Shown here: positions 1 to 8,787 of the stretch, in pieces | Layout of the letters: each line of letters starts with the position of its first letter | Numbering within the stretch: the stretch's first letter is position 1 | NCBI GenBank assembly: GCA_016000265.1 | Contig: JAECRL010000002.1 | Location: 1 to 64,000, forward strand | Reading direction: 5' to 3' | Length of the DNA: 64,000 nt | Origin: Burkholderiales bacterium | GTDB lineage: Bacteria > Pseudomonadota > Gammaproteobacteria > Burkholderiales > Burkholderiaceae_C | Position numbers and translations under genes: made by a program | Notes under the pieces: model-generated | Seen by the model: the letters and a program-made list of their open reading frames with translations, nothing else | Told to the model about the DNA's origin: nothing | The model's database searches: none

Positions 1-819
1 GGCGGTGGCGGGGGCGGGGGTGTCGACGCCGTCTCCCGGGCTCAAGCGCGCCAGCTCGATCATCTCGACCTGCTCGGGGATGTAGCGAAAGTGCTCGGTC
101 AGGTAGGCGAAGGGCGCGTCGCAGAGCCCGACGAGGTCCAGGTTGCACTGGTAGCAGTCGGCCACCTCCAGCGCGGGCCAGGCGTGCTGCGTGCCGACGT
201 CCAGGTGCTTGAGGGCCGGGGCCTGTCGCGCCATCAGCCAGGGGTCTTCGCCCTTGAAGAAGCACTCCGGCTCCGGCCGGTAGCGCCAGGCGGTGGCTTC
301 GGGGTGGGCCAGGCGCAGCTCGGCGGGCACGCGGCTCAACCAGTCGGGGGCGGGCAAGGGGGGCGCGGCGCTGGCTTGGGTGGCCAGGGGATCGCCCGGG
401 GCGCCGCCTGCCTCGCTGGGCGGGGCCGCCGCGGTGAGTTGCGCCCGCAGGGCCGTGGCCAGGGCGTGAGAGCGCCCTTCGGCGGCGGGGTCGATGCGCC
501 CGCTTTGCTCGATTTCATCGATCATCTGGGCGGTGAAGTCCATGGCTTCCAGCAGGGCGTCGGCCATGTGGTTGCCGTAGCTCAGGGTGCCGTTGCGCAC
601 CCGGTCGAGCAGGTCTTCGCCGGCGTGCACGACGCGCTCCAGCGGCTTGAACTCGAACAGGCCGCAGTTGCCTTTGAGGGTGTGCACCTGGCGGAACAGG
701 TCGTTGAGCAGCTCCGTGTCGGTGGGGCGCTTCTCCACTTCCAGCAGGCGTCGCGACACCTGCTCCAGGCAGTCGCGGGCTTCCAGGATGAACTGGTCCA
801 GCAGCTCGGTCTGATTCAT
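1..819 (-). CDS. cheA: Chemotaxis histidine kinase CheA, N-terminal part (cut by window edge)
   Basis: Only the first 273 codons are visible and no stop occurs before the left edge. Residues 1-105 form an Hpt (P1) domain with the phospho-acceptor motif HTLKGNCGLF near residue 46. An Ala/Pro-rich linker follows (about 130-165). A second domain (about 165-255) carries the sequence CFFKGEDPW and several cysteines; it resembles the P2-like regions of CheA proteins from non-flagellar-type clusters, although this match is from memory. The dimerisation, ATPase and CheW-like domains must lie outside the window. The ATG has a GAAGGAG ribosome site and overlaps the cheY1 stop by 4 bp, so the two genes are translationally coupled. 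It should phosphorylate the CheY proteins and CheB of this operon. Confidence 0.9.
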   Translation of the reverse strand, partial: MNQTELLDQFILEARDCLEQVSRRLLEVEKRPTDTELLNDLFRQVHTLKGNCGLFEFKPLERVVHAGEDLLDRVRNGTLSYGNHMADALLEAMDFTAQMIDEIEQSGRIDPAAEGRSHALATALRAQLTAAAPPSEAGGAPGDPLATQASAAPPLPAPDWLSRVPAELRLAHPEATAWRYRPEPECFFKGEDPWLMARQAPALKHLDVGTQHAWPALEVADCYQCNLDLVGLCDAPFAYLTEHFRYIPEQVEMIELARLSPGDGVDTPAPATA

Positions 820-1232
820 GCGCGCACTCCTTCGGCGGCCTTGATGGCGGCGGGGCCGTCGCCCAGCAACAAGGCGGCGGTCAACACCAGCTCCTGGGGC
901 TTGGCGGGTTTGATCAGGTAGCAATTGGCGCCGGCCTCGAAGGCGACGCTGGTGTCGTGGCTCTGCGATTCGGTGGAGACCATCATCACCGGCGTTTGCT
1001 GGGCGCTGGCGTGGCGGCGCAGTTCGCGCACGAAGGTGTAGCCGTCCATCTTGGGCATGTTGATGTCGACCACGTAGAGGTCGAACGGCGTGTCGCTCGG
1101 CTGGTTGCCGATCTTCTCCAGGGCTTCGAGTCCGTTGATGGCTTCGTCGGTCTGCCAGCCGGCGTCGCCGAGGATCTTGCGGTGGTACATGCGCACGGTC
1201 GCGGCGTCATCGATCACGAGGATGCGGTTCAT
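816..1232 (-). CDS. cheY: CheY-like single-domain response regulator
   Basis: This 138-residue receiver-only protein has the acidic pair D8-D9, phospho-acceptor D56 in VVDINMPKMDG, the switch Ser/Thr 86-87 and K108, so it is a complete CheY-type output protein. It lies between cheR and cheA with 4-bp overlaps on both sides, and a GGAGG ribosome site sits inside the end of cheR. The C-terminus is extended by an Ala-rich tail of about 15 residues. It is one of two stand-alone receivers in the operon; the other is cheY2 at the promoter-proximal end. Whether it binds flagellar switch protein or another effector cannot be told from the sequence. Confidence 0.93.
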   Translation of the reverse strand: MNRILVIDDAATVRMYHRKILGDAGWQTDEAINGLEALEKIGNQPSDTPFDLYVVDINMPKMDGYTFVRELRRHASAQQTPVMMVSTESQSHDTSVAFEAGANCYLIKPAKPQELVLTAALLLGDGPAAIKAAEGVRA

Positions 1233-2092
1233 CGCTTGGCCTCCATGGGTTTCTCATAGACCATCGCATCGGGGAAGCGGCGGACGTCGAAGAGGGACGA
1301 GATGCGGCTCATGGACTCGGAGTGGCCCAGGCAGACGAAGCCGCCGGGTCGCAAGGCGTCGAACATGGCCTCCGCGGCGATGCGCCGCGAGATGTCGTCG
1401 AAATAGATCAGCAGGTTGCGACAGAAGATCACGTCGATGTCGCGAAAGCGCCGCGTGTCGTTGGGGTCGCTGAGGTTGACGCGGCTGAACTCGACCGCAT
1501 CGACGATGTCGCGCGACAGGGCCCAGTCGCCTTCGGCGCGCGGCTTGAAGTACTTGGCCAGGTAGGGCTTGGGCAGGTTGGCCACGGAGCGGGGCGAGTA
1601 GATGCCCCGCTGGGCCGACTGCAGCACCGCGGTGTCGATGTCGGAGGACAGGATCTCGACTTCGAATTCGTCGATGCGCGCCCAGCGCTCCAGCAGGTAG
1701 ATGGCGATGGAGTAGGGCTCTTCGCCGGTGGACGAGGGGATCGACCAGATGCGGATGCGCGAGCCCGGCTTGCGCTTCTTGACGATGTCGTCGAGCATGC
1801 TGTTGACCAGGCAGTCGAACTGGTAGGCCTCGCGAAAGAAGTAGGTCTCGTTGACCGTCATCGCGTTGACCAGGGCCTGCATCTCGGCGCCGTCGGTCTC
1901 GAAGCGCAGCTTGACGAAGTAGTCGCGGAAGTTCTCCGACGCCGTGAGCTCGATGCGCTCGATGAGGCGCTTGTCCACGAAGTAGCGCTTGGTGGTGTCG
2001 AACTGGATCCCTGTTTTTCGATAGAAGAACTCGCGGAATTTTTCGAAGTCCGCTTCGGTGATCGTGGGCTTGTCGACAGCCGCGGCTTTCAT
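1229..2092 (-). CDS. cheR: Chemoreceptor glutamate methyltransferase CheR
   Basis: This 287-residue enzyme uses S-adenosylmethionine to methylate glutamates on receptor helices. The N-terminal helical domain (about 1-80) is followed by the methyltransferase domain with SAM motif IWSIPSSTGEEPYSIA (canonical CheR has AACSTGEEP) and the later motif VIFCRNLLIYFD. The frame is open far upstream, but the true start is the ATG at 2092. That ATG overlaps the stop of the HEAT gene as ATGA, and everything before it reads as an out-of-frame HEAT sequence. No C-terminal TPR or other fusion is present. It pairs with cheB and should adapt the soluble receptors of this operon. Confidence 0.93.
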   Translation of the reverse strand: MKAAAVDKPTITEADFEKFREFFYRKTGIQFDTTKRYFVDKRLIERIELTASENFRDYFVKLRFETDGAEMQALVNAMTVNETYFFREAYQFDCLVNSMLDDIVKKRKPGSRIRIWSIPSSTGEEPYSIAIYLLERWARIDEFEVEILSSDIDTAVLQSAQRGIYSPRSVANLPKPYLAKYFKPRAEGDWALSRDIVDAVEFSRVNLSDPNDTRRFRDIDVIFCRNLLIYFDDISRRIAAEAMFDALRPGGFVCLGHSESMSRISSLFDVRRFPDAMVYEKPMEAKR

Positions 2093-2715
2093 GAGGCCTC
2101 GATTCTTTGTTGCGCCAGGTCGGCGGCGAAGCCAATGAAGGCGTCGTCGGCGAAACGCTGTCGGGCCATCTTCAACGCCGGCAGGCAGGCGTCGGTGCCG
2201 ACCTCGGCGAGCAACTCCAGGGCGGCGGCCACCACGTTGACGTGGGGCTCCTGGGTGAGCACGCTCGTCAGCCACTGGTTGACATCGGGGTGCTTGAGGT
2301 CGGTCATGAGGTTGAGGGTGAAGATGCGCACGTCGACATCGGGGTCGTTGAGCAGCGCCTGGATGTGGGGGGCGACTTCTTCGGGCAATTCGCTGAGCGC
2401 CTCGATGGCGCCGTTGCGCAACCCCGGGTCGTCGCTGCGCAGCAGGGGGATGAGGCCCTCGGCCACGTCGGGGCCGCCCAGGCAACCCAGGGTCGTGAAG
2501 ATGACTTCGCGCACGCTGTGGTCGGGCTCGTGCGCCAGGTGGGCACACAGTGGGCCCACGGCCTGGGGGTGGATGGTCAGGTCGCGCGCGGCCCAGCGAC
2601 GCACCGAGGCATCGGGGTCCTGCAGTTGCTCGATCAGGCCCTCCGTGTCGCGGGGGTACTCGCGAGGCTCGACCCGGCGCAGGCCACCGCTTTCAGTGAC
2701 TCTTCGCAATCCCAT
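2089..2715 (-). CDS. HEAT-repeat protein inside the chemosensory operon
   Basis: The 208-residue protein is built of helical PBS-lyase/HEAT-type repeats of about 31 residues. Recurring motifs such as DPDASVRRWAARDL, DHSVREVIFTTLG, DPGLRNGAIEAL and DPDVDVRIFTLNL are visible from residue 30 to about 190. There is no catalytic signature, signal peptide or membrane segment, so it is probably a scaffold or partner-binding protein. The ATG at 2715 has an AAAGGA site and lies inside cheB (23-bp overlap); the stop overlaps cheR by 4 bp. HEAT-repeat genes occur in some alternative chemosensory clusters (Myxococcus Che7 carries one), but its role here is unknown. Confidence 0.85.
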   Translation of the reverse strand: MGLRRVTESGGLRRVEPREYPRDTEGLIEQLQDPDASVRRWAARDLTIHPQAVGPLCAHLAHEPDHSVREVIFTTLGCLGGPDVAEGLIPLLRSDDPGLRNGAIEALSELPEEVAPHIQALLNDPDVDVRIFTLNLMTDLKHPDVNQWLTSVLTQEPHVNVVAAALELLAEVGTDACLPALKMARQRFADDAFIGFAADLAQQRIEAS

Positions 2716-3850
2716 GGGGGGTCCTTTCGGGGCGGTTCAACCAGCCGATCAGCTGGTTGGCGATGTCGTGGCAGGGCAGCACCACGCTGGCGCCGCCCTT
2801 TTGAATGAGTTCCTGCGGCATGCCGAAGACCACGGCGGTGGACTCGGACTCCGCGATCGTGCGCCCGCCTTGTCGCTTGAGCTGGGTCATGGCCGTGGCG
2901 CCGTCGTTGCCCATGCCGGTCAGCAGCACGCCGGTGACGCGCTCGGGGGCGAGGTGGCGCAGGGCGCTGTCGACCAGCACGTCGGCCGAGGGGTGCCAGG
3001 GGTGCCCGGGCGTTTCGGGTTTGCTCGCCACGACCAGCCGCCCCAGCCGCTCCATCACGATCACGTCCGTGCCGCCTTTGCCGATGTAGACGTGGCCGGG
3101 CTCCAGCGGCATCGGGGCGTTGACCTCGCGCACGGTCAGGGCGCACAGGCGGTCCATGCGGCGCGCGAAGGCGTCGGTGAAATTGGGGGGCATGTGCTGG
3201 GCCACGATCACCGGGCAGGGGAAATCGGCGGGCAGCTTGGGCAGGATGTCTTCCAGTGTGCGAGGCCCGCCCGTGGACACGCCGATGATGACCAGGCGCA
3301 GCTCGCTGGCCACGGACGTGCGTGACGGGGGACGCGGCTCGGCCTGGCTCGCAGCCGTGGGGGACGTGGCGCGCTGGGGGCGTTGCAGGGGGGGCTGAGG
3401 GCTGTGCTGAACGGGCCGTTGGGGCGGGCGCTGCAAGGGCCGATTCGGCGAGGCCTTGGGGCGGGCCTTCAGCGCCCCCTTGACCTTGGTGAGCAGCTGC
3501 TGCTCGATTTCATCGATGCTCAGCGAGATGGTGCCGCCCGGCTTGGTGATGAAGTCGACCGCGCCGAGCGCGAGCGCCTCGAAGGTGGCCAGCGCGCCTT
3601 CTTCGGTCAGCGACGAGACCATCACCACCGGGGTGGGGCGGGCTGCCATCATCAGGGACAAGGCCGTCAGCCCGTCCATCTGCGGCATGTTGATGTCCAG
3701 CGTGACGACATCGGGTTCCCACTGCACCAGCTTTTCCACGCCTTCGGTGCCGTTGTGGGCGATCTGGATGTCGTAGCCCGCGGCGCCCAGCACGCCCGTG
3801 ATCAGGCGGCGCATGAGGGCGGAGTCATCGACGACAAGCACCTTGGGCAT
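2693..3850 (-). CDS. cheB: Chemoreceptor methylesterase/deamidase CheB
   Basis: This 385-residue protein has the usual order: receiver domain (1-120, acidic D8-D9, phospho-acceptor D52, K103), linker, then the esterase domain (about 184-385). The catalytic triad is visible as S192 in GVSTGGP, H219 in VAQHMP and D316 in GMGNDGA. The linker (130-180) is unusually long and rich in Pro, Gln and Arg. The enzyme removes methyl groups placed by CheR and is activated by CheA phosphorylation. It lies 20 bp downstream of the triple-CheW gene and overlaps the HEAT gene by 23 bp. The start has a GGAG site. Confidence 0.95.
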   Translation of the reverse strand: MPKVLVVDDSALMRRLITGVLGAAGYDIQIAHNGTEGVEKLVQWEPDVVTLDINMPQMDGLTALSLMMAARPTPVVMVSSLTEEGALATFEALALGAVDFITKPGGTISLSIDEIEQQLLTKVKGALKARPKASPNRPLQRPPQRPVQHSPQPPLQRPQRATSPTAASQAEPRPPSRTSVASELRLVIIGVSTGGPRTLEDILPKLPADFPCPVIVAQHMPPNFTDAFARRMDRLCALTVREVNAPMPLEPGHVYIGKGGTDVIVMERLGRLVVASKPETPGHPWHPSADVLVDSALRHLAPERVTGVLLTGMGNDGATAMTQLKRQGGRTIAESESTAVVFGMPQELIQKGGASVVLPCHDIANQLIGWLNRPERTPHGIAKSH

Positions 3851-3870
3851 GTGGTGGGGCTCCGGTGGGG

Positions 3871-5532
3871 TCAGGCGGCACGGGCGAGTGCGTCGGCGGG
3901 CTCGTCGGTGGGCGAGTCGGTCAGGGCGCGGCTCATGGCCTGCATCTCGCGGCCCTGCAGCAGGTGATTGGGGTCGAGCAGCATCACCAGGCGTTGGTCG
4001 CCGTCGAGTTTGGCCACCTGGCTGATGAGTCGGCTTTGTTCGTCGGAGAGGTCGGGGGCGGCGGCGATCTGGTGGCGCGGGATGCGCAGCACCTCGGCCA
4101 CGGAGTCAACGATGAAGCCGGTGCGCAAGCCACCCAGCAGGTAGACCATGATGCGCTGGCCGTCGTTGCGCTCGATCGCGTTGAGCCCCAGCCGGGTGCG
4201 CTGGTCGATGACGGGCAGCACGGTGCCGCGCAGGTTGATGACGCCTTCGATGAAGTGCGGTGTCTTGGGCACCTTGGTCAGCACATCGGGCACGCGCACG
4301 ATCTCTTGCACGCTCATGATGGGCACGGCGAACTCTTCGGCGCCGAGGCGGAAGATCACCACCTGGGTGTCGTCGTCGTTGCTGTCGGGTTCGATCTCGG
4401 AGCGGTGGGTTGTCACGGCGGTGTTCTCCTGATGGGCCGCGTCGTGCGAGGCCATGGCCGAGAGGGCGTCGCGCATGCCCGACAGGCCCAGCAGGCGGTC
4501 GGTGGCGATGATCGAGACGAGTCGTTTGCCCTCGTCGAGGCGGCAGATGGAGGAGAACTCCTGCATCTGGCTGTCGGCGGCCAGGATGCCGGGCATGGCA
4601 TCGGCCTGGCTGCGCGGGATGCTCAGCACCTCCTTGACCGCATCCGTGACGAGGCCCACCTGGCCGCCCGCGGGCAGGGCGATGACCACGATGCGGTGGT
4701 GCTCGCTCGGGTCCTCGTCGGGCAGGCCGAACAGGCCGCGCAAGCTCACCAGCGGCAGCAGGCGCTGGCGCAGGGAGATCAGGCCCAGCACGTGGTGGGC
4801 GACGTTGGGCAGCGCGGTGATGTGCTCGGGCAGCTGCACGATTTCCTGCACGTCGGCGATGTCGATGCCGTACTCCTGGCCAGCCACGGAGAAGGAGACC
4901 AGGCGCAGCTCGTCGCTGCCGGCGTCGTCCTGCGCGTCCGCCGCGTCCGAGCCGTCTTCGCCGCTGCGTGCGCCGCGACCGTCGTCTCGGCCCAGGCGGT
5001 CGATGGCGGCGAAGTGGCTGTCGACGAGTCGGCCGAAGTCCAGCGTCATCAGCAGGTCCAGGCCGCCGTCGCTGCGCGGCCGCTTGATGACGCCCGTGAG
5101 GTAGTCGGCCGAGACGATGCTCTGGATGGCGCTGGCGGGCTCGATCTCGTGCGGCTCGACGCTGAGCACGCTGGCCACGCGGTCCACCACGAAGCCCAGG
5201 GGCTGCCCCAGGTTGATGACGACCGCGCGGGTGGCGTCGTCGTGCGCCTGCGGCTCGCATTGAAACAGCCGGCGCAGGTTGATGATGGGCAGCACCCGCC
5301 CGCGCAGGTTGGCCAGGCCGTCCAGCACGGCCGGTGCCAGCGGCAGGCGCGCCACCTCGGGCACGCGGATGATCTCTTGCACCGGCCCCATGGGCACGGC
5401 GAACATCTCGCCGGCCACCGAGAAGGTCACGAACTGGTTGTCGTGGCGGGTGAAGCCGGCGTCATCGCCGTCGTCGGTGTCGCTGCCCGCGCCAAGGGCG
5501 GCGCGCGGCGGGGTGAGGGTGGGGTCGCTCAT
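3871..5532 (-). CDS. cheW: Three-domain CheW coupling protein
   Basis: This 553-residue protein contains three successive CheW domains, at roughly 33-180, 205-350 and 388-535. Each has the hallmark pattern of a VQEI(I/V) helix followed by a glycine-rich INLR/SLRG-type loop and a VLPVI/LLPLV strand. Acidic low-complexity linkers separate them. Normal CheW is about 160 residues with one domain, so one chain supplies three receptor/kinase contact modules. The middle domain has ISLRQRLLPLV where the others have LRGRVLP or LRGTVLP, so its binding face may differ. The ATG at 5532 has an AGGAGG site. The gene lies between the tandem receptor and cheB. Confidence 0.92.
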   Translation of the reverse strand: MSDPTLTPPRAALGAGSDTDDGDDAGFTRHDNQFVTFSVAGEMFAVPMGPVQEIIRVPEVARLPLAPAVLDGLANLRGRVLPIINLRRLFQCEPQAHDDATRAVVINLGQPLGFVVDRVASVLSVEPHEIEPASAIQSIVSADYLTGVIKRPRSDGGLDLLMTLDFGRLVDSHFAAIDRLGRDDGRGARSGEDGSDAADAQDDAGSDELRLVSFSVAGQEYGIDIADVQEIVQLPEHITALPNVAHHVLGLISLRQRLLPLVSLRGLFGLPDEDPSEHHRIVVIALPAGGQVGLVTDAVKEVLSIPRSQADAMPGILAADSQMQEFSSICRLDEGKRLVSIIATDRLLGLSGMRDALSAMASHDAAHQENTAVTTHRSEIEPDSNDDDTQVVIFRLGAEEFAVPIMSVQEIVRVPDVLTKVPKTPHFIEGVINLRGTVLPVIDQRTRLGLNAIERNDGQRIMVYLLGGLRTGFIVDSVAEVLRIPRHQIAAAPDLSDEQSRLISQVAKLDGDQRLVMLLDPNHLLQGREMQAMSRALTDSPTDEPADALARAA

Positions 5533-5570
5533 GGCGCGCCTCCTGTGCGGTCAGGTCGTCTCAAAAGACA

Positions 5571-5590
5571 AGGGGCGGTCACCCGCCCCT
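5571..5590 (-). terminator. Hairpin between tandem receptor and triple-CheW genes
   Basis: Perfect 8-bp arms (5571-5578 and 5583-5590, AGGGGCGG/CCGCCCCT) enclose a 4-nt loop. On the minus strand a short T-rich run (TTGTCTTTTG) follows. It lies just after the receptor stop and before the cheW ribosome site, so it may act as a partial terminator that makes receptor mRNA more abundant than downstream che mRNA. The T-run is weak, so readthrough is expected. Confidence 0.5.
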
Positions 5591-5593
5591 GGC

Positions 5594-7519
5594 TCAGTTG
5601 CTTTGCAGCTCGTCGGCCAGCGAGGCGATTTCCTCGATGGCCGCCGACAGCTCCTCGGCGCCCTGCGACTGCTGACGGGCCGCGGCGGCGGCCTGCTCGG
5701 CGGCCTTCTCGGCTTGTTCGGCGGCCGACGACACCTGCTCCACGCCCACCTTGATCTGGGCCAGCGCGGCGGCGATTTCCTGCGCCGCCGAGACGGCCTC
5801 GCGGTTGCCCTGCTCCACCTGGGTGACGTTGCCTTCGATCTGATTGAGGTTGGCCGTGATCGAGCGGGCCTTCTCCACCTCGTTGACGGCGGTGCTCATG
5901 ATCTCGCCCAGGTCCCGGCCCACCAGCGTGATCTGGTCCTGGATGGACTTGACCATGTCCTTGATGCGATCGGCGTTCTCGGCCGAGTCGTGCGCCAGGT
6001 TGCGGATGTCCGTGGCCACGACCACGAAGCCCTTGCCGTACTCGCCGGCGCGCGCGGCCTCGATGCTGCCGTTGACGGCCAGCATGTTGGTCTGGATGGA
6101 GACCTGGGTGATGGCGTCGACGATCTTGTCGATCTTGCGGCTGACCAGCTCGAGGTCCTTGATCTGGCGCATGCTCTCGCGGGTGGCCCCCACGCCGGCG
6201 TTGATGCTGCCGATGAGCGAGTCGATGTTGCGCTTGTTGTCGTTCATCAGCTCGCGGATGACGGCGGCGCGCTCGTTGGCGTTGCTGGCGCGCTGCTCGG
6301 CGACCTGGGCGCCGTTCTCGATCTGGGTCACGGCGGCGGCGGATTCGGTGGTGGCGGCGGCCTGGCCTTGCGCGCCTTTGCGGATCTGCTCCAGCGCCAC
6401 CATGATCTGGCTGGCCGAGCGCGAGATCTCCTGCACCGCCGACGAGAGCTCTTCGGCCGAGCTGGCCACCTCTTCGGCGCTCTTGGAGATGTCGGTCGAA
6501 TTCTTCAGGTCGTCGGCCAGCTCCGACAGGCTCTGCGAGGTCTGCTCGCACTCGGCGAGGGCGACGGTCTGCTCGGCCACCGTCTTGTTGGCTTCTTCGC
6601 AAGCCGAGGACTGCTCCGCGGCGGCGGAGGCGATTTGCTCGGCGCCCTTGAGCGCCTGCTGCGCCGCGACGTTGCTTTGCGCAGCGGCCGAGGCGATCTC
6701 GGCGGCACCGGCGGCGATCTCGGCGGCGTCGTTGCGGATGCGATCGAGCTGGTCGGTGATCACGGAGCTGCGCTCGACTTCGGCCTTCACGCTCTCGGCG
6801 GCGTCGTTGATGCCGTCGGCGATGACCTTGACCTCGCCCTGGATCTGCCCGACCAGCTCCTGGATCTGCTTGGCGCTCTTCTCCGAGGTCTCGGCCAGCG
6901 TGCGCACCTCGTCGGCCACGACCGCGAAGCCCTTGCCGTGCTTGCCGGCGCGGGCGGCCTCGATGGCGGCGTTCAGCGCCAGCAGGTTGGTCTGGTCCGC
7001 GATGCGCGCCACCGCCTTGACGATGTCACCGATGTTGGCGGCCTGGCGCTCCAGCTCCCCCACCATCTTGACCGAGTCGGCCTGACGGTCCGCGGCCACC
7101 GAGACGTTGTGGATGGTGGCGCGCACCTCCTCGGTGATCACCCCGGCCAGGTTGCGCATGCCATCGGCCATGTGTTGAGCCTGGCTCACGGCGGCCAGCT
7201 GCCGGTTGATGGCCCCGCCGACCTGGTTGATGGCGGCCAGGGACTCCTGTGCGGCGCCCGAGGCCTCCTCCGCGCCGGTGGCGATCTGAGCGGCCGCGCG
7301 CTTGAGCTCCTCCGCGGCCGAGGCCGCCTCGTTGATGCCCGCCGACAGCTCGCTGGACGCCGAGGCCACGCGCTCCGACGCCTGCTGCTGCTTGGCCAGG
7401 GTGCGCGCTCGCTTGCGCTGGGCATCGGCGTCGCGCGCCACGGTGCGGCTCACGCCCGCCGGAACGGCGTGCAGGGACTGGGGCTCTTCTGCGCTGCGGG
7501 TCTTTCTGATCAGGGCCAT
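5594..7519 (-). CDS. Soluble tandem chemoreceptor with two signalling tips
   Basis: This 641-residue protein has no hydrophobic segment and no recognisable sensor domain; it is almost entirely heptad-patterned Ala/Glu/Gln-rich helix. Two complete MCP hairpin tips are visible. Tip 1 (about 170-205) reads [20 protein letters not shown]; tip 2 (about 470-505) contains [17 protein letters not shown] and then [12 protein letters not shown]. Tip 2 departs from the consensus at ALNAA (AVNGS) and ADEVR (ATDIR). Two antiparallel MCP bundles in one chain therefore lie next to a three-CheW protein. The open frame continues upstream, but the ATG at 7519 has an AAAGGA site seven bases away and the preceding residues look non-coding. 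It probably senses a cytoplasmic state or partner. Confidence 0.88.
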   Translation of the reverse strand: MALIRKTRSAEEPQSLHAVPAGVSRTVARDADAQRKRARTLAKQQQASERVASASSELSAGINEAASAAEELKRAAAQIATGAEEASGAAQESLAAINQVGGAINRQLAAVSQAQHMADGMRNLAGVITEEVRATIHNVSVAADRQADSVKMVGELERQAANIGDIVKAVARIADQTNLLALNAAIEAARAGKHGKGFAVVADEVRTLAETSEKSAKQIQELVGQIQGEVKVIADGINDAAESVKAEVERSSVITDQLDRIRNDAAEIAAGAAEIASAAAQSNVAAQQALKGAEQIASAAAEQSSACEEANKTVAEQTVALAECEQTSQSLSELADDLKNSTDISKSAEEVASSAEELSSAVQEISRSASQIMVALEQIRKGAQGQAAATTESAAAVTQIENGAQVAEQRASNANERAAVIRELMNDNKRNIDSLIGSINAGVGATRESMRQIKDLELVSRKIDKIVDAITQVSIQTNMLAVNGSIEAARAGEYGKGFVVVATDIRNLAHDSAENADRIKDMVKSIQDQITLVGRDLGEIMSTAVNEVEKARSITANLNQIEGNVTQVEQGNREAVSAAQEIAAALAQIKVGVEQVSSAAEQAEKAAEQAAAAARQQSQGAEELSAAIEEIASLADELQSN

Positions 7520-7655
7520 GGGGTGTCCTTTGGGGCGAGGGTCTGAAGGAGGGCGCGGGTGTGTTTCGTGTGTGGGCTCTAGCTGAACACAACTCGATTC
7601 GCGCAGGGGGCTTGGGCGGTGCGAAGAGGCCGGCCCAAGTGATAAATCTGCGAAA

Positions 7656-8780
7656 TCAGAACATTTCGATGCGGGGCACCGCGGGCGGCGCGCCCGTGGC
7701 TTGTGCACTCTGCACGCCGCCCTCGGCGGCGCCCAGCACGGCCGCGTGCGCCTCGCGCTGATCGGCCATCACGTAGGCCGTGTGCCACTGCTGCATCAGG
7801 TCCTGCAGCGCCCGCGGCGTGTGCGGGTTGAGCTGGCCTTCGGGCGATTGCGCCTGGATCGACTCGCAGTGCTGCGACAGGTCGTCCAGCGCCAGGCTGA
7901 CGCGCTCCAGCAGCTGGCGGCTGACGTCCTGAAACTGCATGTGGCCCAGCACGTCGACCAGGTCGACGCGAACGGCCCGCATGCTGTCTTCCATGTCCGT
8001 GGACAGCGCCTTGAGCTGGCAGGCCACCACGCCCGGGCGCGTGCCCATCTCGCGGATCTCGGCGCCGATCTCCGCCAGCGCACTCATGTCGACCTGGCCG
8101 GTGTCGGCCGAGCCCGCAGCCAGGCGGTGGGTGTCGGAGATGGTCTCGATCCCCTTGGCGATGTTGCGGGCCGCCTCGGCCGTCTGGTGAGACAGGCGGC
8201 GCACCTCGTCGGCCACCACCTTGAAGCCCGCCCCTTCCCGTCCGGCGCGGGCGGCCTCGATGGCCGCGTTGATGGCCAGCAGGTTGGTCTGGCGGGCGAC
8301 CTCGGCGATCAGGGCCGCCGCGGGCGTCAGCGACTGAACCTCGCTGAGCAGGCGGTTGACCATGTCGACGTGGGCCTGCTGGGCCGCCATGAACTTGCCT
8401 TCCTGCAGGCTCAGGCACTCCAGCGCGTGGCTCTGCGCCGCGGCCTGCTTGACGGTGTCGTCCGACAGGTGGCGAGATTGGTCTGCGGCCGAGCCCAGCT
8501 CCTGCTGCAGCGCGTTGCAACGCTCGTGGATGCGCTGCAGCCGCGCCACCATCTCGACGACGGCGTCCTGGCTGGAGCGGTCGGCGGCCTGCACCTGCGC
8601 GCTGAGGATCTGAAAGCACTGCTGCATCACCTGCAGCTGCGCCAGCACCGCGCGGTCGGTGGTGGCGCGAGACGGCCTCATGACGCCCTGAAACAGCGAC
8701 CTGATGCGCCCGATCCAGCCCGGTGGGCCGAACCAGGGGGACGGGGGTTGGGGCGCCAGCGAAGAGGGGGGCGTGACCAT
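7656..8780 (-). CDS. Small soluble methyl-accepting chemotaxis-type protein
   Basis: This 374-residue protein has one MCP tip near residues 155-195 ([21 protein letters not shown], then [10 protein letters not shown]) flanked by short helices. It has no membrane segment, only a proline-rich N-terminus. Downstream (about residue 283) it carries [14 protein letters not shown], a motif found at the end of a family of short cytosolic MCP-like proteins. The bundle is much shorter than in normal receptors, so it may not fit a standard hexagonal array. The start at 8780 was chosen because earlier codons overlap the end of cheY2, 7 bp upstream. A 136-bp gap separates it from the tandem receptor. Confidence 0.85.
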   Translation of the reverse strand: MVTPPSSLAPQPPSPWFGPPGWIGRIRSLFQGVMRPSRATTDRAVLAQLQVMQQCFQILSAQVQAADRSSQDAVVEMVARLQRIHERCNALQQELGSAADQSRHLSDDTVKQAAAQSHALECLSLQEGKFMAAQQAHVDMVNRLLSEVQSLTPAAALIAEVARQTNLLAINAAIEAARAGREGAGFKVVADEVRRLSHQTAEAARNIAKGIETISDTHRLAAGSADTGQVDMSALAEIGAEIREMGTRPGVVACQLKALSTDMEDSMRAVRVDLVDVLGHMQFQDVSRQLLERVSLALDDLSQHCESIQAQSPEGQLNPHTPRALQDLMQQWHTAYVMADQREAHAAVLGAAEGGVQSAQATGAPPAVPRIEMF

Positions 8781-8787
8781 GGCGCCC

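Noticed and set aside
1322-3325. Long plus-strand open frame opposite cheR, the HEAT gene and cheB
   Set aside because: It is antisense to three recognised genes, its product is low-complexity Gly/Ala/Arg/His-rich with no family motif, and its length is explained by GC-rich third positions.
3865-7546. Two plus-strand open frames of over 600 codons opposite the triple CheW and tandem receptor
   Set aside because: They mirror the real genes' codon periodicity and have no start signal or recognisable domain.
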